Assembly (NCBI GenBank): GCA_902491475.1
Contig: CABUHY010000003.1
Coordinates: forward strand, 70,917 to 134,916
Direction: 5' to 3'
Length of the DNA stretch: 64,000 nucleotides
Source of the DNA: an uncultured Eubacteriales bacterium
GTDB taxonomy: Bacteria; Bacillota; Clostridia; Oscillospirales; Acutalibacteraceae
The notes beneath the pieces were generated by a model, which did not search any database, was not told the origin of the DNA, and was given only the letters and a program-made list of their open reading frames with translations. Numbering within the stretch: position 1 is the first letter of the stretch; each line of letters starts with the position of its first letter. Below, in pieces: positions 14,966 through 23,266 of this stretch. Made by a program: the position numbers and the translations under genes.

Positions 14966-15710
14966 TACATATAAAATTGAAAAAATAAAATCTAAAAGGT
15001 ATACGCTCATACAAGGTGATTGTATGAATTATTTAAGTCAAATACCAGACAAAAGCATAGATTTAATCCTAACCGATCCACCATATAATATTGCAAAATA
15101 TTCCACGGGCAACATTCCTTTGCCGGGAAGGTCTGCGTTAAATAATGATTTAGGTGAATGGGACTTAGCTCCAATAGAACCTATAAAACTAATTGATGAT
15201 TTTAAGCGAATTTTAAAACCAGATGGAAATATCTTTATTTTTACGAGCTATAATTTGATTGGAAAATGGCACGAAGTATTCGATAACGAATTTGATACTT
15301 TTCAATTTTTTATTTGGCATAAAACTAATCCAGCACCTAAAATCTATAAAAACGGATTTTTGAACAGTTGCGAAATGATTATATGTATGTGGAACAAGGG
15401 ACACAAATGGAATTTTGGAAAACAGAACGAAATGCATAATTTTTTTGAAAGTCCTATATGTATGCGTCCTGAAAGATTATCAAGCCCCAAACATCCGGCA
15501 CAAAAGCCAGTAAAGTTACTGGAACACATACTTAAAATAGCCTCAAATGAAGGCGATGTAATTTTTGACCCTTTTATGGGTGTTGGTTCCACAGGAGTTG
15601 CAGCATTAAAAAACAACAGAAAGTTTATTGGTTGCGAAATAGAAAAAGAGTATTTTGATGCAGCCTTAGGAAGGATCGATAAAGAAAATGTCACGAATAA
15701 CAGAAAATGA
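14955..15710 (+). CDS. DNA N4/N6 methyltransferase (beta class) of the restriction system
   Basis: About 250 residues. An early catalytic motif LILTDPPYNIAKYS is followed by a C-terminal cofactor motif DPFMGVGSTGVAALKNNRKFIGCEI, the beta-class order. HPAQKPVKLLEHIL is also typical. The frame opens with TTG codons; the one at 14955 has GAGG 7 bases upstream and is preferred over TTG at 14943. Translation overlaps the nuclease gene (stop at 14965). It protects against the upstream nuclease. Adenine or N4-cytosine as target cannot be separated by DPPY alone; if the nuclease is a true GGNCC cutter, N4-cytosine would fit better. Confidence 0.88.
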   Translation: METNTYKIEKIKSKRYTLIQGDCMNYLSQIPDKSIDLILTDPPYNIAKYSTGNIPLPGRSALNNDLGEWDLAPIEPIKLIDDFKRILKPDGNIFIFTSYNLIGKWHEVFDNEFDTFQFFIWHKTNPAPKIYKNGFLNSCEMIICMWNKGHKWNFGKQNEMHNFFESPICMRPERLSSPKHPAQKPVKLLEHILKIASNEGDVIFDPFMGVGSTGVAALKNNRKFIGCEIEKEYFDAALGRIDKENVTNNRK

Positions 15711-16437
15711 TATCCTAATACCGGCGTTATATATAGTTTATAAGAACAAGTCTGCTACTACAACTATAATAAAGGAACAACTTGTTGAAATGTTTAGACC
15801 TACAGGAGAAGATGCTGAAATTCTTCAGGGTAGAAATGACACTAAATTTACGCAAATTGTGAGAAATCTTACCGGTTCGCATTATAATAGCAACCGTTTC
15901 GGAGAATTAACAACTAAAAATGCAAACAAGTTCTCATTAACCCCAGAAGGAAATGCATTCATTGAAGAAAACGTCAGTCAGTGTGAATATATTTCAAACA
16001 ACTTCTTTACATATAATGAGAATATAGATATTGCGACAAAAATTCACAAATCATCTAAAACAAAACACAATTTAATAATTTATAAAGAAGATGATATTAT
16101 TAATGAAGGAAAAGCAGGACATATAAGCACCAAAACAAAATCGCGATCAGACAAATTACGAAAAGCAGCAATACACTTTTATAAAACTTCAGCAGGACAT
16201 TTAAAATGTTGTGTGTGCGGATTTGATTTTGAAGAAACATACGGTAACTTAGGAAAAGACTATATTCAAATTCACCATGAACACCCAGTTTGTCAATATG
16301 ATGACGATGGCGTTGAAGCTTTCATAAAAGATGCTATAAAAAACGTAAAACCATTATGTGCAAATTGTCATTGCATGGTTCATAGAAACAAGAAAAATGC
16401 TATTTCTGTTAATGAATTAAAAAAGCTTATAAAATAA
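15688..16437 (+). CDS. HNH endonuclease with N-terminal winged-helix region
   Basis: The 249-residue protein has an N-terminal half that resembles a wHTH DNA-reading domain (ILIPALYIVYKNKSATTTII, then LTPEGNAFIEE). The C-terminal HNH nuclease has zinc cysteines CCVCGFDF, the catalytic stretch IQIHHEHPV and LCANCHCMVHRNKK. It overlaps the methyltransferase gene by 23 bases and ends the operon. HNH nucleases of this layout are found both as McrA-like enzymes that cut modified DNA and as type II nucleases. A second nuclease after a complete R-M pair is unusual. It may attack methylated phage DNA or be the partner of another methylase. Confidence 0.82.
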   Translation: MSRITENDILIPALYIVYKNKSATTTIIKEQLVEMFRPTGEDAEILQGRNDTKFTQIVRNLTGSHYNSNRFGELTTKNANKFSLTPEGNAFIEENVSQCEYISNNFFTYNENIDIATKIHKSSKTKHNLIIYKEDDIINEGKAGHISTKTKSRSDKLRKAAIHFYKTSAGHLKCCVCGFDFEETYGNLGKDYIQIHHEHPVCQYDDDGVEAFIKDAIKNVKPLCANCHCMVHRNKKNAISVNELKKLIK

Positions 16438-16470
16438 ACAAATCTCCCAGTATCAAACTGGGAGATTTGT
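16438..16470. terminator. Bidirectional terminator between HNH and Dam-like genes
   Basis: Perfect 14-bp arms ACAAATCTCCCAGT (16438-16451) and the complement (16457-16470), loop of 5. The stem covers the last codons of the Dam-like gene. Confidence 0.9.
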
Positions 16471-17571
16471 TATTATAAGATGCTCAACATCTCTATTATT
16501 TCTACTTCTAACATTATAAGTATACTGCTTATCAAAACTCAAAATATTAAAATCCTTATCATACAGGCTACTAATAAAATCTGTATTTTTGATAACCAAA
16601 ATGAATTTTGCTAATGTCTTTTTCAAGGAATACGCTAGTCTTTCTTGATCATTTTTAGTAAAATCTTTTCCTTCGTAGTCTGAAAAATCAGTATCATAGG
16701 GTGGGTCTAAAAATATAAAATCATCTTTAGTAAGTCCAATATTATCAAAAAAGTCTTCAAAATCCGAACAATAAATATCGGTATTAGCGAACAATGTATC
16801 AATTTCTCTATTAAACATATTATCGATTTTTGACATCATATTTTTTCTGTTATATGACATTCCGCCATATGGTATATTAAATTCGCCCTTAGCATTATAT
16901 CTAAACATTGAGCCATAACAATACTCTCTAATAAAATAAAAGTTAGCAGCTTGATATTGTGCAGACTGGTCTTTTAGCCTTCCTAAATTAATATCATTGA
17001 AAATCTTACGGAAATACATATAGTAGCCACTGGTAAAACCGGTAATAAGATTTTCTTTAAGGTCCTCTTCTGAAAAAGGCTTTTTATTATAATTTGTAAC
17101 TGTTCGTGTAAACTTGTCAGTTGTATTTTTTAACAAAAATTCATCAAAGTCATTTTTATCCAGTAATAGTTTTTCGCTGAATCCAGAATTTATATCATCC
17201 GATAAACTGAAAATAAATTTCTTTAACAACAAATGAAGTTCCTCAGCAGATATTACATCATTCTTGAACTTCAAAAACAAATCCATTAAATCTCTATCTT
17301 TGTTGCTACAAACTCTTACCAAATTGTCAAAGCTATTATTATAACAAACAAGCAAATCATATAGCTGCTTATCCTGTTTCTTTATTAATTGATAATATTG
17401 AATCAATGATTCTGATATGTCGTTAATTGCAGCATTTTGGGGAGTTAAATTGAAAAATAATGCACCACCTCCAAAAAAAGGTTCAACATATCTTTTATGT
17501 TCCGGAATCAAAGGCTTTATTTTATCGATTTCTCTAGATTTTCCGCCTGGCCACTTAATTAAAGGATTCAT
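16453..17571 (-). CDS. DNA adenine N6-methyltransferase (Dam class, D12), apparently solitary
   Basis: The 372-residue protein contains PLIKWPGGKSREI (residues 3-15), PFFGGGALFFNL (motif I), YGSMFRYNAKGEFNIPYGG and FIFLDPPYDTDFSDYEG (catalytic DPPY). A helical insert at about 80-180 makes it longer than classic Dam. It is translated with the small XRE protein upstream through an ATGA overlap. No cognate nuclease follows, unlike the Dam-type gene of element X. It could protect DNA from a GATC-type nuclease, mark the element's DNA, or regulate element genes. Confidence 0.88.
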   Translation of the reverse strand: MNPLIKWPGGKSREIDKIKPLIPEHKRYVEPFFGGGALFFNLTPQNAAINDISESLIQYYQLIKKQDKQLYDLLVCYNNSFDNLVRVCSNKDRDLMDLFLKFKNDVISAEELHLLLKKFIFSLSDDINSGFSEKLLLDKNDFDEFLLKNTTDKFTRTVTNYNKKPFSEEDLKENLITGFTSGYYMYFRKIFNDINLGRLKDQSAQYQAANFYFIREYCYGSMFRYNAKGEFNIPYGGMSYNRKNMMSKIDNMFNREIDTLFANTDIYCSDFEDFFDNIGLTKDDFIFLDPPYDTDFSDYEGKDFTKNDQERLAYSLKKTLAKFILVIKNTDFISSLYDKDFNILSFDKQYTYNVRSRNNRDVEHLIITNLPV

Positions 17572-17786
17572 ATGGATACCTCACTATTATCTTTAACTTC
17601 AACTATATCTTCAATATTGCAATTTAAGGCAATACATATTCGGTCTAACACTTCAACTGTAACATTTTCATTCTTTCCAAGTTTAGCGATAAGAGAATTG
17701 CTTATTCCAGCGGCCGCTCCTAATTCTTTCTTTTTCATATTTTTATCTATTAACAACTTCCATAGTTTGTTGTAACTAACAGCCAT
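17568..17786 (-). CDS. Small XRE-family regulator
   Basis: A 72-residue Cro/CI-type HTH protein (LIDKNMKKKELGAAAGISNS, then LGKNENVTVEVLDRICIALNCNIEDI). It is the first gene of a two-gene operon with the Dam-like methyltransferase; its TGA overlaps the next ATG. It probably controls this operon, perhaps sensitive to methylation of its operator, but that is a guess. An A+T-rich upstream region (17787-17870) must hold the promoter. Confidence 0.8.
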   Translation of the reverse strand: MAVSYNKLWKLLIDKNMKKKELGAAAGISNSLIAKLGKNENVTVEVLDRICIALNCNIEDIVEVKDNSEVSI

Positions 17787-17911
17787 ATTTGCACCTCGAT
17801 AGCATAATGATAATACAATATTATATTACCACATATAAATGAACATTACAACAATAAATTACACGATGGTGAAATTTATTTTTCTTTTTAGAATTCTACA
17901 AACAAAAAGAG

Positions 17912-17933
17912 CGGCAGGGATTTTTCCCTGCCG
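17912..17933. terminator. Hairpin at the left edge of the mobility module (element B)
   Basis: CGGCAGGGA (17912-17920) and TCCCTGCCG (17925-17933). It ends the leftward int-mob operon and corresponds to 9129-9150 in element A. Confidence 0.7.
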
Positions 17934-17942
17934 TCGTTGTGT

Positions 17943-18323
17943 TTATACATTGTAAATTATATCTGCATTTACTTTTTCCGTTGATCTATTACGAATGTTG
18001 TTCATTTTTTGCACCCATAACATCATATCGCTTGCCTTGAGTTCTTCGGTTACATTTTCTTTTTCGGCTAAGTCTTTTACCAGCCGGAGAAAAAGTTGTT
18101 GCGCCTGCTGTTCAATATCTGCAAGATATAAATTGAGCTTACCGCTTGTCAGCAAATTGTGGTAACGCACCTTATGATTTTCTTTCAAATATCGTTTATG
18201 CCTCATTGCCCAAACGCCGATATTCACTTCCTTTTCTTCTTCCGCCGGTAATAAATCGGGTAATATATAGTCGCCCGCCTGCGTATAAGTACCGCCCATT
18301 TGTTCAAAAATTGTGTTTGCCAT
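17943..18323 (-). CDS. TnpV-family transposon-encoded protein (element B copy)
   Basis: The 126-residue protein is highly similar to the copy in element A, with LPDLLPAEEEKEVNIGVWAM, LLTSGKLNLYLADI and WVQKMNNIRNRSTEKV. It follows mobV by 24 bases with a GGAGG site and is the last gene of the mobility operon. The biochemical role of TnpV is not known; its constant linkage to relaxase genes suggests a part in transfer or transposition. Confidence 0.8.
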   Translation of the reverse strand: MANTIFEQMGGTYTQAGDYILPDLLPAEEEKEVNIGVWAMRHKRYLKENHKVRYHNLLTSGKLNLYLADIEQQAQQLFLRLVKDLAEKENVTEELKASDMMLWVQKMNNIRNRSTEKVNADIIYNV

Positions 18324-18347
18324 TTTGTTTTACCTCCAAAAATTTAT

Positions 18348-19508
18348 TTATCTTGAGCGTGGATTTTCACGCTTGCGACCTTTGATATTTCTTGCCTGTT
18401 CAAGCAACTCGTCAATTTGTTTATGCCCGAAAACCTTGCGCAAAAGCTTGTAATCCTTGACCTCTGAACGCAAATTTTCGTTTTCGCTTTTCAGCTTGCT
18501 GTTTATTTTCGATAACATTTCGTTCTCACGATAGAGATTGCCGTTTGTGATATTTAGCCTATGGTAATTGTCCCAACCTTCAAAACAACGAGCCAATGCA
18601 GTCTTGACTAACGCTTTTAATTTTTGAATAAGCGGCTCTGCAATTTTGGTTTTATATGCTTTTGCAGACATAAAACCTTGCGGCTCGGAGAGCTGATATT
18701 CGGGTGCGTTATCGAGCATTTCATCAACATTTTTTAAGTTTTCCAAACCATCATCATAGTTTAACACTCGCTCGGATAACACGTTGAATTCAGTCTGTTT
18801 TTCTTCGATTTTAGCACCTAATTGTTCAAGCTCTGCCGCTCTCTCTTGCTTTTTGTAATCAAGAACAGATAGGTGTTTTTCGTGCGTTCCTTTATGTTCC
18901 CACTCGATTCCGTACCGTTCCATAACGAACGCAAGTGCGGATTTTTCTGCACTCACCCATTGGTTCCACTCGGTATCGCCACGAGTTCCGCCTTTGAAAC
19001 CTTGTGCGGCTAACGCTTGTTTGAGTGATACTCTTGTATCAAGTCCTCGCTTGCTGCCGGTTGTGAACGGAACAAAATCAATGTGCAAATGGGGCGTTGC
19101 CTCGTCCATATGCAGATGAGCAGAGAACACCTTTAGGTTGGGATTTCTCTCTTGAAACCCACGATAATACTCATCTAAAATTTGCCTTGCAAGCTGCCCG
19201 TTTTCGCTTTCGGCACTCATATTTTCTTTATCGCCAATCTGCAAAATCAGTTCGTGAAACGGTTTTTCTTGCTTGGAATTTCTGATTTTTTCATAATAGT
19301 TTTCTATCTTGCGGTCGGCTCTTATCTGCTTTTCATTGTATCTTTTTAGCGCTTCATCAAACAATTCGTGGTAGATTTTCTTTATCGGCTCGTTACAGTA
19401 ATCAATGTTCAAATGCGTTCTGATCCCGTCAACATTTTCCGCCTTGAACTTGCGGCTGTTGTGATTGACCGAGCCTTTACCCACCATTGCGCTTATCGTT
19501 CTTTGCAT
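18348..19508 (-). CDS. mobV: MobV-family relaxase (Pre/Mob)
   Basis: The 386-residue relaxase nicks one strand at oriT and stays attached to it for transfer. N-terminal start MQRTISAMVGKGSVNHNSR; HUH-type metal motif HLHMDEATPHLHIDFVPF (about residues 131-148), followed by GLDTRVSLKQALAAQGF. From about 220 on a coiled-coil tail (EQLGAKIEEKQTEFNVLSERV and the region 300-360). GGAGG precedes the ATG. A candidate oriT lies just upstream, at 19552-19587. With MobC and no secretion genes nearby, transfer would depend on a helper conjugative element. The tail of this gene is the part found fused to int in element A. Confidence 0.9.
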   Translation of the reverse strand: MQRTISAMVGKGSVNHNSRKFKAENVDGIRTHLNIDYCNEPIKKIYHELFDEALKRYNEKQIRADRKIENYYEKIRNSKQEKPFHELILQIGDKENMSAESENGQLARQILDEYYRGFQERNPNLKVFSAHLHMDEATPHLHIDFVPFTTGSKRGLDTRVSLKQALAAQGFKGGTRGDTEWNQWVSAEKSALAFVMERYGIEWEHKGTHEKHLSVLDYKKQERAAELEQLGAKIEEKQTEFNVLSERVLNYDDGLENLKNVDEMLDNAPEYQLSEPQGFMSAKAYKTKIAEPLIQKLKALVKTALARCFEGWDNYHRLNITNGNLYRENEMLSKINSKLKSENENLRSEVKDYKLLRKVFGHKQIDELLEQARNIKGRKRENPRSR

Positions 19509-19551
19509 AAGTTATACCTCCAATCTCATAAACTTGCTCGTCCTCGGTTCT

Positions 19552-19587
19552 GTTACTCTTGTCAAGAGTAACGCAAAAGCACTTTTG
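19552..19587. other. Candidate origin of transfer (oriT)
   Basis: A perfect inverted repeat GTTACTCTTG-T-CAAGAGTAAC (19552-19572) is followed immediately by a smaller one, CAAAAG-CA-CTTTTG (19574-19587), in the 247-base gap upstream of mobV. MobV relaxases usually nick near such paired repeats next to their own gene. Nick position unknown. No gene is convincing in this gap (19509-19755). Confidence 0.45.
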
Positions 19588-19755
19588 ACAGGCAAGCCCA
19601 TCAAAAATGCAACCTGCAAGCAGGTTTTGCGCTCTCCGAGAGGCAGGAGTAGCTTTTTGAAAAAAGCCACCTGCACCCTGCAAAAACTTTCGCTGTGTCG
19701 GTCTGCGTCGATAGTGACGGTAATTTTGCTACCGCCTAAAACAGCGACACAACCG

Positions 19756-20907
19756 TCACACATCGTCACGCTGTTCATAAGTCAAACTGACTTTACGCCC
19801 ATCGTGACAGCGTTTGTTTTGATAACTTATTCCATACTCGTTAAACAAACGCCCGGCATTGATATTCAACTTCATAGTTAGTGCATTTGCCTTCATATCA
19901 GCACCGAGAAATTCAACAAGTTCTGTCGGACTACCATACCATTCGGGGTTTTCATTTGTAATTTTGCCTGCTATATTTTCAAGCAATGGTTCGGGCGGCA
20001 ACTTCCAAAGTTCTGTTTCAGTTCTCTCAAGTTCCCACACAAGAGTTTTGGGATTGCGATTAAGATAAATCTTTTGGTCCGGTTGGTCTCTGCCTGAAAC
20101 TTCAAGCGTTGCTGAATTGCTTGTACGCTTTTCTTTCCGTAAAATAAAGCCACCGTCAGCGGCACCAAGCAATCCGTTAGTTCCTGAAATCATATCAAAC
20201 TTGTCATCGGAGTTTTGCTTTCTTGTATGGTGAACAAGCAGCAAGCATATTCCATAACTATCCGCAAACTTTTTAAGCCTTGTGATAATCTCATAATCGT
20301 TTGCGTAGCTGTAATTGTCCCCGCCCATTTCACGCACCTTTTGAAGTGTGTCTACGATAATCAATCTTGTATCGGAGTGTTCCGCCATAAATTTTGAGAG
20401 CTGTTCATCAAGTCCATTTCCAAGTTGACCTGCCGAAACAGAAAAGTACAAATTGTCCGTACTCTCCGTTCCAAACATTCTGTATAATCTTTCCTGCAAT
20501 CTGTGGTAGTCGTCTTCGAGAGCAAGGTATAGGACAGTTCCTTTTTTTACATCAAAATTCCAAAGCGGTGTGCCTGTGCTGATATGGTAAGCAAGCTGTG
20601 CCATAAGAAAACTTTTGCCGAGCTTCGGAGCTCCTGCAAAAATATATGTTCCGGGGTAAAGCAAGCCGTCAATCAATGGCGGTTTGCTTTGATACACCGT
20701 GTTATACAACTCACGCATAGAAATTGTTTTCAAATGTGATGGATCGAGCTGTTGTAAAAATTCTTTTTGCATTTTCTCAAAATAATCATCTAAGCTCTTG
20801 CCATTCTCATTAAAATCGGTTATACTGTTGTTAATTTGTTTTATGATTGACTGCTCCGTATCTGCGCCAACAGATACAACCGGAGCGGTCTTTTCTTTTT
20901 CTGTCAT
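19756..20907 (-). CDS. RepA-like AAA ATPase / replicative helicase of element B
   Basis: The 383-residue protein has a RecA-like core: Walker A IFAGAPKLGKSFLMAQLAYH (about residues 89-108), VLYLALEDDYHRLQERL, Walker B RLIIVDTLQKV (about 180) and LLLVHHTRK (about 222). The family (AAA_25, RepA/RSF1010-type hexameric helicase) unwinds plasmid origins. In mobilizable elements it supports replication of the excised circle or processing during transfer. It overlaps mobC by four bases and is separated from mobV by the oriT gap. Missing from element A through the int-mob deletion. Confidence 0.8.
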   Translation of the reverse strand: MTEKEKTAPVVSVGADTEQSIIKQINNSITDFNENGKSLDDYFEKMQKEFLQQLDPSHLKTISMRELYNTVYQSKPPLIDGLLYPGTYIFAGAPKLGKSFLMAQLAYHISTGTPLWNFDVKKGTVLYLALEDDYHRLQERLYRMFGTESTDNLYFSVSAGQLGNGLDEQLSKFMAEHSDTRLIIVDTLQKVREMGGDNYSYANDYEIITRLKKFADSYGICLLLVHHTRKQNSDDKFDMISGTNGLLGAADGGFILRKEKRTSNSATLEVSGRDQPDQKIYLNRNPKTLVWELERTETELWKLPPEPLLENIAGKITNENPEWYGSPTELVEFLGADMKANALTMKLNINAGRLFNEYGISYQNKRCHDGRKVSLTYEQRDDV

Positions 20908-21230
20908 TCTAATTCCTCCTTTAATCCACCGAGAATATCGGCAATCATTTTGATTAAGTCAAGCAATTCGTCATTGACTTCGCCGCCGACTTCAATTCTG
21001 CGCAATTCATTAAGTACATCTGCAAGATTATTACGCGAAGCCTTGTATACTCTCGGATTACCTTGAACGACAACTTCTTTGTTAGTAAGTCGTCTTGTGA
21101 TATAATCTTGTTTGGTTAAACCCGATAACTGAACATAACGTTCAATCTGTTCCCATTCCTCCGGCGAAACCCTGAACGCTACGGTTTTATTTCTCCAGCG
21201 GTTGTGTTCATCTCTGTTTTTCAATGACAT
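20904..21230 (-). CDS. mobC: MobC-like relaxosome accessory protein
   Basis: The 108-residue protein has a ribbon-helix-helix DNA-binding start (NKTVAFRVSPEEWEQIERYV, about residues 12-31) and helix LTKQDYITRRL, followed by RVYKASRNNLADVLNELRRI, as in plasmid mobilisation proteins. Start ATG 21230 lies one base after the integrase stop; a longer frame inside int is possible but has no support. It overlaps the rep gene by four bases. It probably binds oriT and helps MobV. Confidence 0.78.
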   Translation of the reverse strand: MSLKNRDEHNRWRNKTVAFRVSPEEWEQIERYVQLSGLTKQDYITRRLTNKEVVVQGNPRVYKASRNNLADVLNELRRIEVGGEVNDELLDLIKMIADILGGLKEELE

Positions 21231-21231
21231 A

Positions 21232-22311
21232 TTATTTTTTCTCCTTCCATAATTCATCAAGGGTGTTTGCCATTTCGTTTTGTTTTGACGGATATATATG
21301 TGTATATCTGTCGGTAATTTCCACGGTTTCGTGACCGACTCTATCCGCAATAGCAGCGGCTTGGTAGCCTTGATTTATTAAAAGTGAAACATGCGAATGT
21401 CTCAAATCGTGAATACGAATACGCTTTACACTTGCGGCTTTTGAGCCCCTGTCCATTTCGTGATGAAGATAGCTTTTTGAAATAGGGAATATTCTGTCGC
21501 TGTCATTCGGCGAATAAAACATTTTCAAGTATTCTTGCATTTCATCACACAAAAACTGTGGCATTTTTATTGTTCGATTGCTCTTCTCTGTTTTCGGGGT
21601 AGTGACAACATCTTCTCCGTGCAATCTTTGATAAGATTTATTGATTGTAAGCATATTGTTTTTAAAGTCAAAATCACCGGCAGTTAATGCAAGCAATTCA
21701 CCTACACGGATACCGGTCCAATAAAGCATTTGAAAAGCATAGTAAGAAAGAGGCTTGTCCATCATTTCATCAGAAAACTTACCGTATTCCTCCACAGTCC
21801 AGTAATTCATTTCTTTGCGTTCTTCCTTACCCATATTACCGACCGTAGAGGCAGGGTTTAGCCTTAGACCATAAATTTTAATTGCGTGATTAAACAATGC
21901 ACTTAACTGGTTATGAATCGTCTTTAAATATCCCTGAGAAAGCGGCTCTCCACTTGAATTTGTTTGCTTTCTAATCTCATTTTGCCAAGCGATAACATCT
22001 TTTGCCGATATATCACACAATCGCTTATGCTCAAAATACGGCAATATTTTAGTTTTAATAATATGCTCTTTGGTAAGCCAAGTGTTTTCCTTTAACTTTG
22101 GTCTAACATCTTTTTCGTACAATTCCGTAAAAGTCTTAAATGGCATTGTGACATCGGCTTTCTTTTCGGTCAGGAATGCTCGTTCCCACTCCTGTGCCTC
22201 TCGTTTGGTGGCAAAGCCACGCTTTAATTTTTGCTGTCGCAAGCCTTGCCAGTCTGTGTAACGGAACTGCACATACCAAGTTCCGTTTTTTTCATTTTTA
22301 AATGCTCCCAT
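21232..22311 (-). CDS. int: Tyrosine recombinase (integrase) of element B
   Basis: The 359-residue integrase has an N-terminal arm-binding domain (MGAFKNEKNGTWYVQFRYTD, residues 1-50), a core-binding SAM-like domain (about 65-160) and a C-terminal catalytic domain. Catalytic residues are visible: Arg in WTGIRVGELLAL, His-x-x-Arg in HDLRHSHVSLL, His in GHETVEITDRY and Tyr in YTHIYPS. Tn916/Tn1549-like family. Start chosen at 22311 because GAAAGGAG lies 8 bases before it. It follows the excisionase by one base. It inserts the element at the last codons of guaA without destroying the gene. As the only intact integrase in view, it may also serve element A, which has the same arm repeats. Confidence 0.93.
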   Translation of the reverse strand: MGAFKNEKNGTWYVQFRYTDWQGLRQQKLKRGFATKREAQEWERAFLTEKKADVTMPFKTFTELYEKDVRPKLKENTWLTKEHIIKTKILPYFEHKRLCDISAKDVIAWQNEIRKQTNSSGEPLSQGYLKTIHNQLSALFNHAIKIYGLRLNPASTVGNMGKEERKEMNYWTVEEYGKFSDEMMDKPLSYYAFQMLYWTGIRVGELLALTAGDFDFKNNMLTINKSYQRLHGEDVVTTPKTEKSNRTIKMPQFLCDEMQEYLKMFYSPNDSDRIFPISKSYLHHEMDRGSKAASVKRIRIHDLRHSHVSLLINQGYQAAAIADRVGHETVEITDRYTHIYPSKQNEMANTLDELWKEKK

Positions 22312-22312
22312 T

Positions 22313-22510
22313 TTAATCGCTCCTTTCAATTGTTTTGGTTGAGTAAAATTTTTCGTGAAAGAATTTACGGTCAATTCTGCCGGGAATTGTAATACACCCA
22401 GTTGACTGCAATTCTTTATTTAATTTGCGTATAAGTTTATAAGCGTAAGAAACGGAAACGCCCATTTCTTCTGCCACATCTTCAACCCGCATAAACATTT
22501 TGTTAGACAT
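22313..22510 (-). CDS. xis: Excisionase-like HTH protein (element B)
   Basis: A 65-residue winged-helix protein almost identical to the element A copy (MFMRVEDVAEEMGVSVSYAYKLIRKL). AAAGGA 8 bases before ATG 22510 decides the start. It is the first gene of the leftward xis-int-mobC-rep-mobV-tnpV operon. It should favour excision together with Int. Confidence 0.82.
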   Translation of the reverse strand: MSNKMFMRVEDVAEEMGVSVSYAYKLIRKLNKELQSTGCITIPGRIDRKFFHEKFYSTKTIERSD

Positions 22511-22663
22511 TAACATCATCCTTTCATTTTTAATTTTCATAATTATTTAGTGTCGGAGAACTTTCTGACCGCATTCCGATTTGCCCGAGCGGATACACCA
22601 TTACCGTGATGTATGACGGATATTCAGTTGTTTGCAAATAAACTTAACGCTATTTGCTTAATG

Positions 22664-22692
22664 ATTATACTAAACATATTCCGTTATGTCAA
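22664..22692 (-). promoter_or_regulatory. Leftward xis-int promoter (element B)
   Basis: TTGACA (22692-22687), 17-bp spacer, TATAAT (22669-22664). The 150-base leader before xis is conserved with element A. Confidence 0.8.
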
Positions 22693-22734
22693 GTGGCTTT
22701 CGCAAGAATATTAATCTTTTTTGTTTTATGTTAC

Positions 22735-22764
22735 TTGACATTGCTTAACTTGTTATGCTATGAT
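22735..22764 (+). promoter_or_regulatory. Rightward regulator promoter (element B)
   Basis: TTGACA (22735-22740), 18-bp spacer, TATGAT (22759-22764), then a GAGGAG ribosome site at 22782-22787 before ATG 22795. Confidence 0.78.
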
Positions 22765-22794
22765 ATTTAACAGTAAAGTGAGAGGAGCTATAGT

Positions 22795-23265
22795 ATGGCT
22801 ATCGGCGAAAGAATAAGATTTTTCAGAAATTTAAAAGGTATGACGCAGAAGTACCTTGGTATGCAGGTGGGCTTTCCGGAAAAAACCGCTGACATCCGTA
22901 TGGCACAGTATGAATCCGGCAGCAGAACGCCTAAGGCTGATTTAACAAACAATCTTGCAAATGTGTTTGGCATATCAACAAGTGCTTTAACTGTGCCGGA
23001 TATTGACAGTTACAACGGCTTAATGCACACTCTGTTTACTCTTGAAGATTTATATGGTTTCCGTATTGATAAACTTGATGACGAGCTTTGCATACGCCTT
23101 GATAAAGGTATGGGCATAAACTATCTTACAATGTTTGATATGTTTTCCGCTTGGCAGGAACAAGCGGAAAAGTTCAAAAACGGAGAAATCACGAAAGAGG
23201 AATATGACCGTTGGCGTTACAACTATCCTGCAAGTAATGCGCTAAACGCTAAAGAGAATAAATAA
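22795..23265 (+). CDS. XRE-family transcriptional regulator of element B
   Basis: The 156-residue protein has the N-terminal HTH ERIRFFRNLKGMTQKYLGM and middle region TLEDLYGFRIDKLDDELCIRL, with the end differing slightly from the element A copy. It is divergent from xis-int and likely represses it. The next gene starts one base after its stop, so a membrane protein is made together with it. Confidence 0.82.
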   Translation: MAIGERIRFFRNLKGMTQKYLGMQVGFPEKTADIRMAQYESGSRTPKADLTNNLANVFGISTSALTVPDIDSYNGLMHTLFTLEDLYGFRIDKLDDELCIRLDKGMGINYLTMFDMFSAWQEQAEKFKNGEITKEEYDRWRYNYPASNALNAKENK

Positions 23266-23266
23266 T

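Noticed and set aside
19465..19881. 138-codon frame across the mobV-rep gap, rightward
   Set aside because: Overlaps both genes on the opposite strand and covers the oriT repeat; low-complexity product without a ribosome site.
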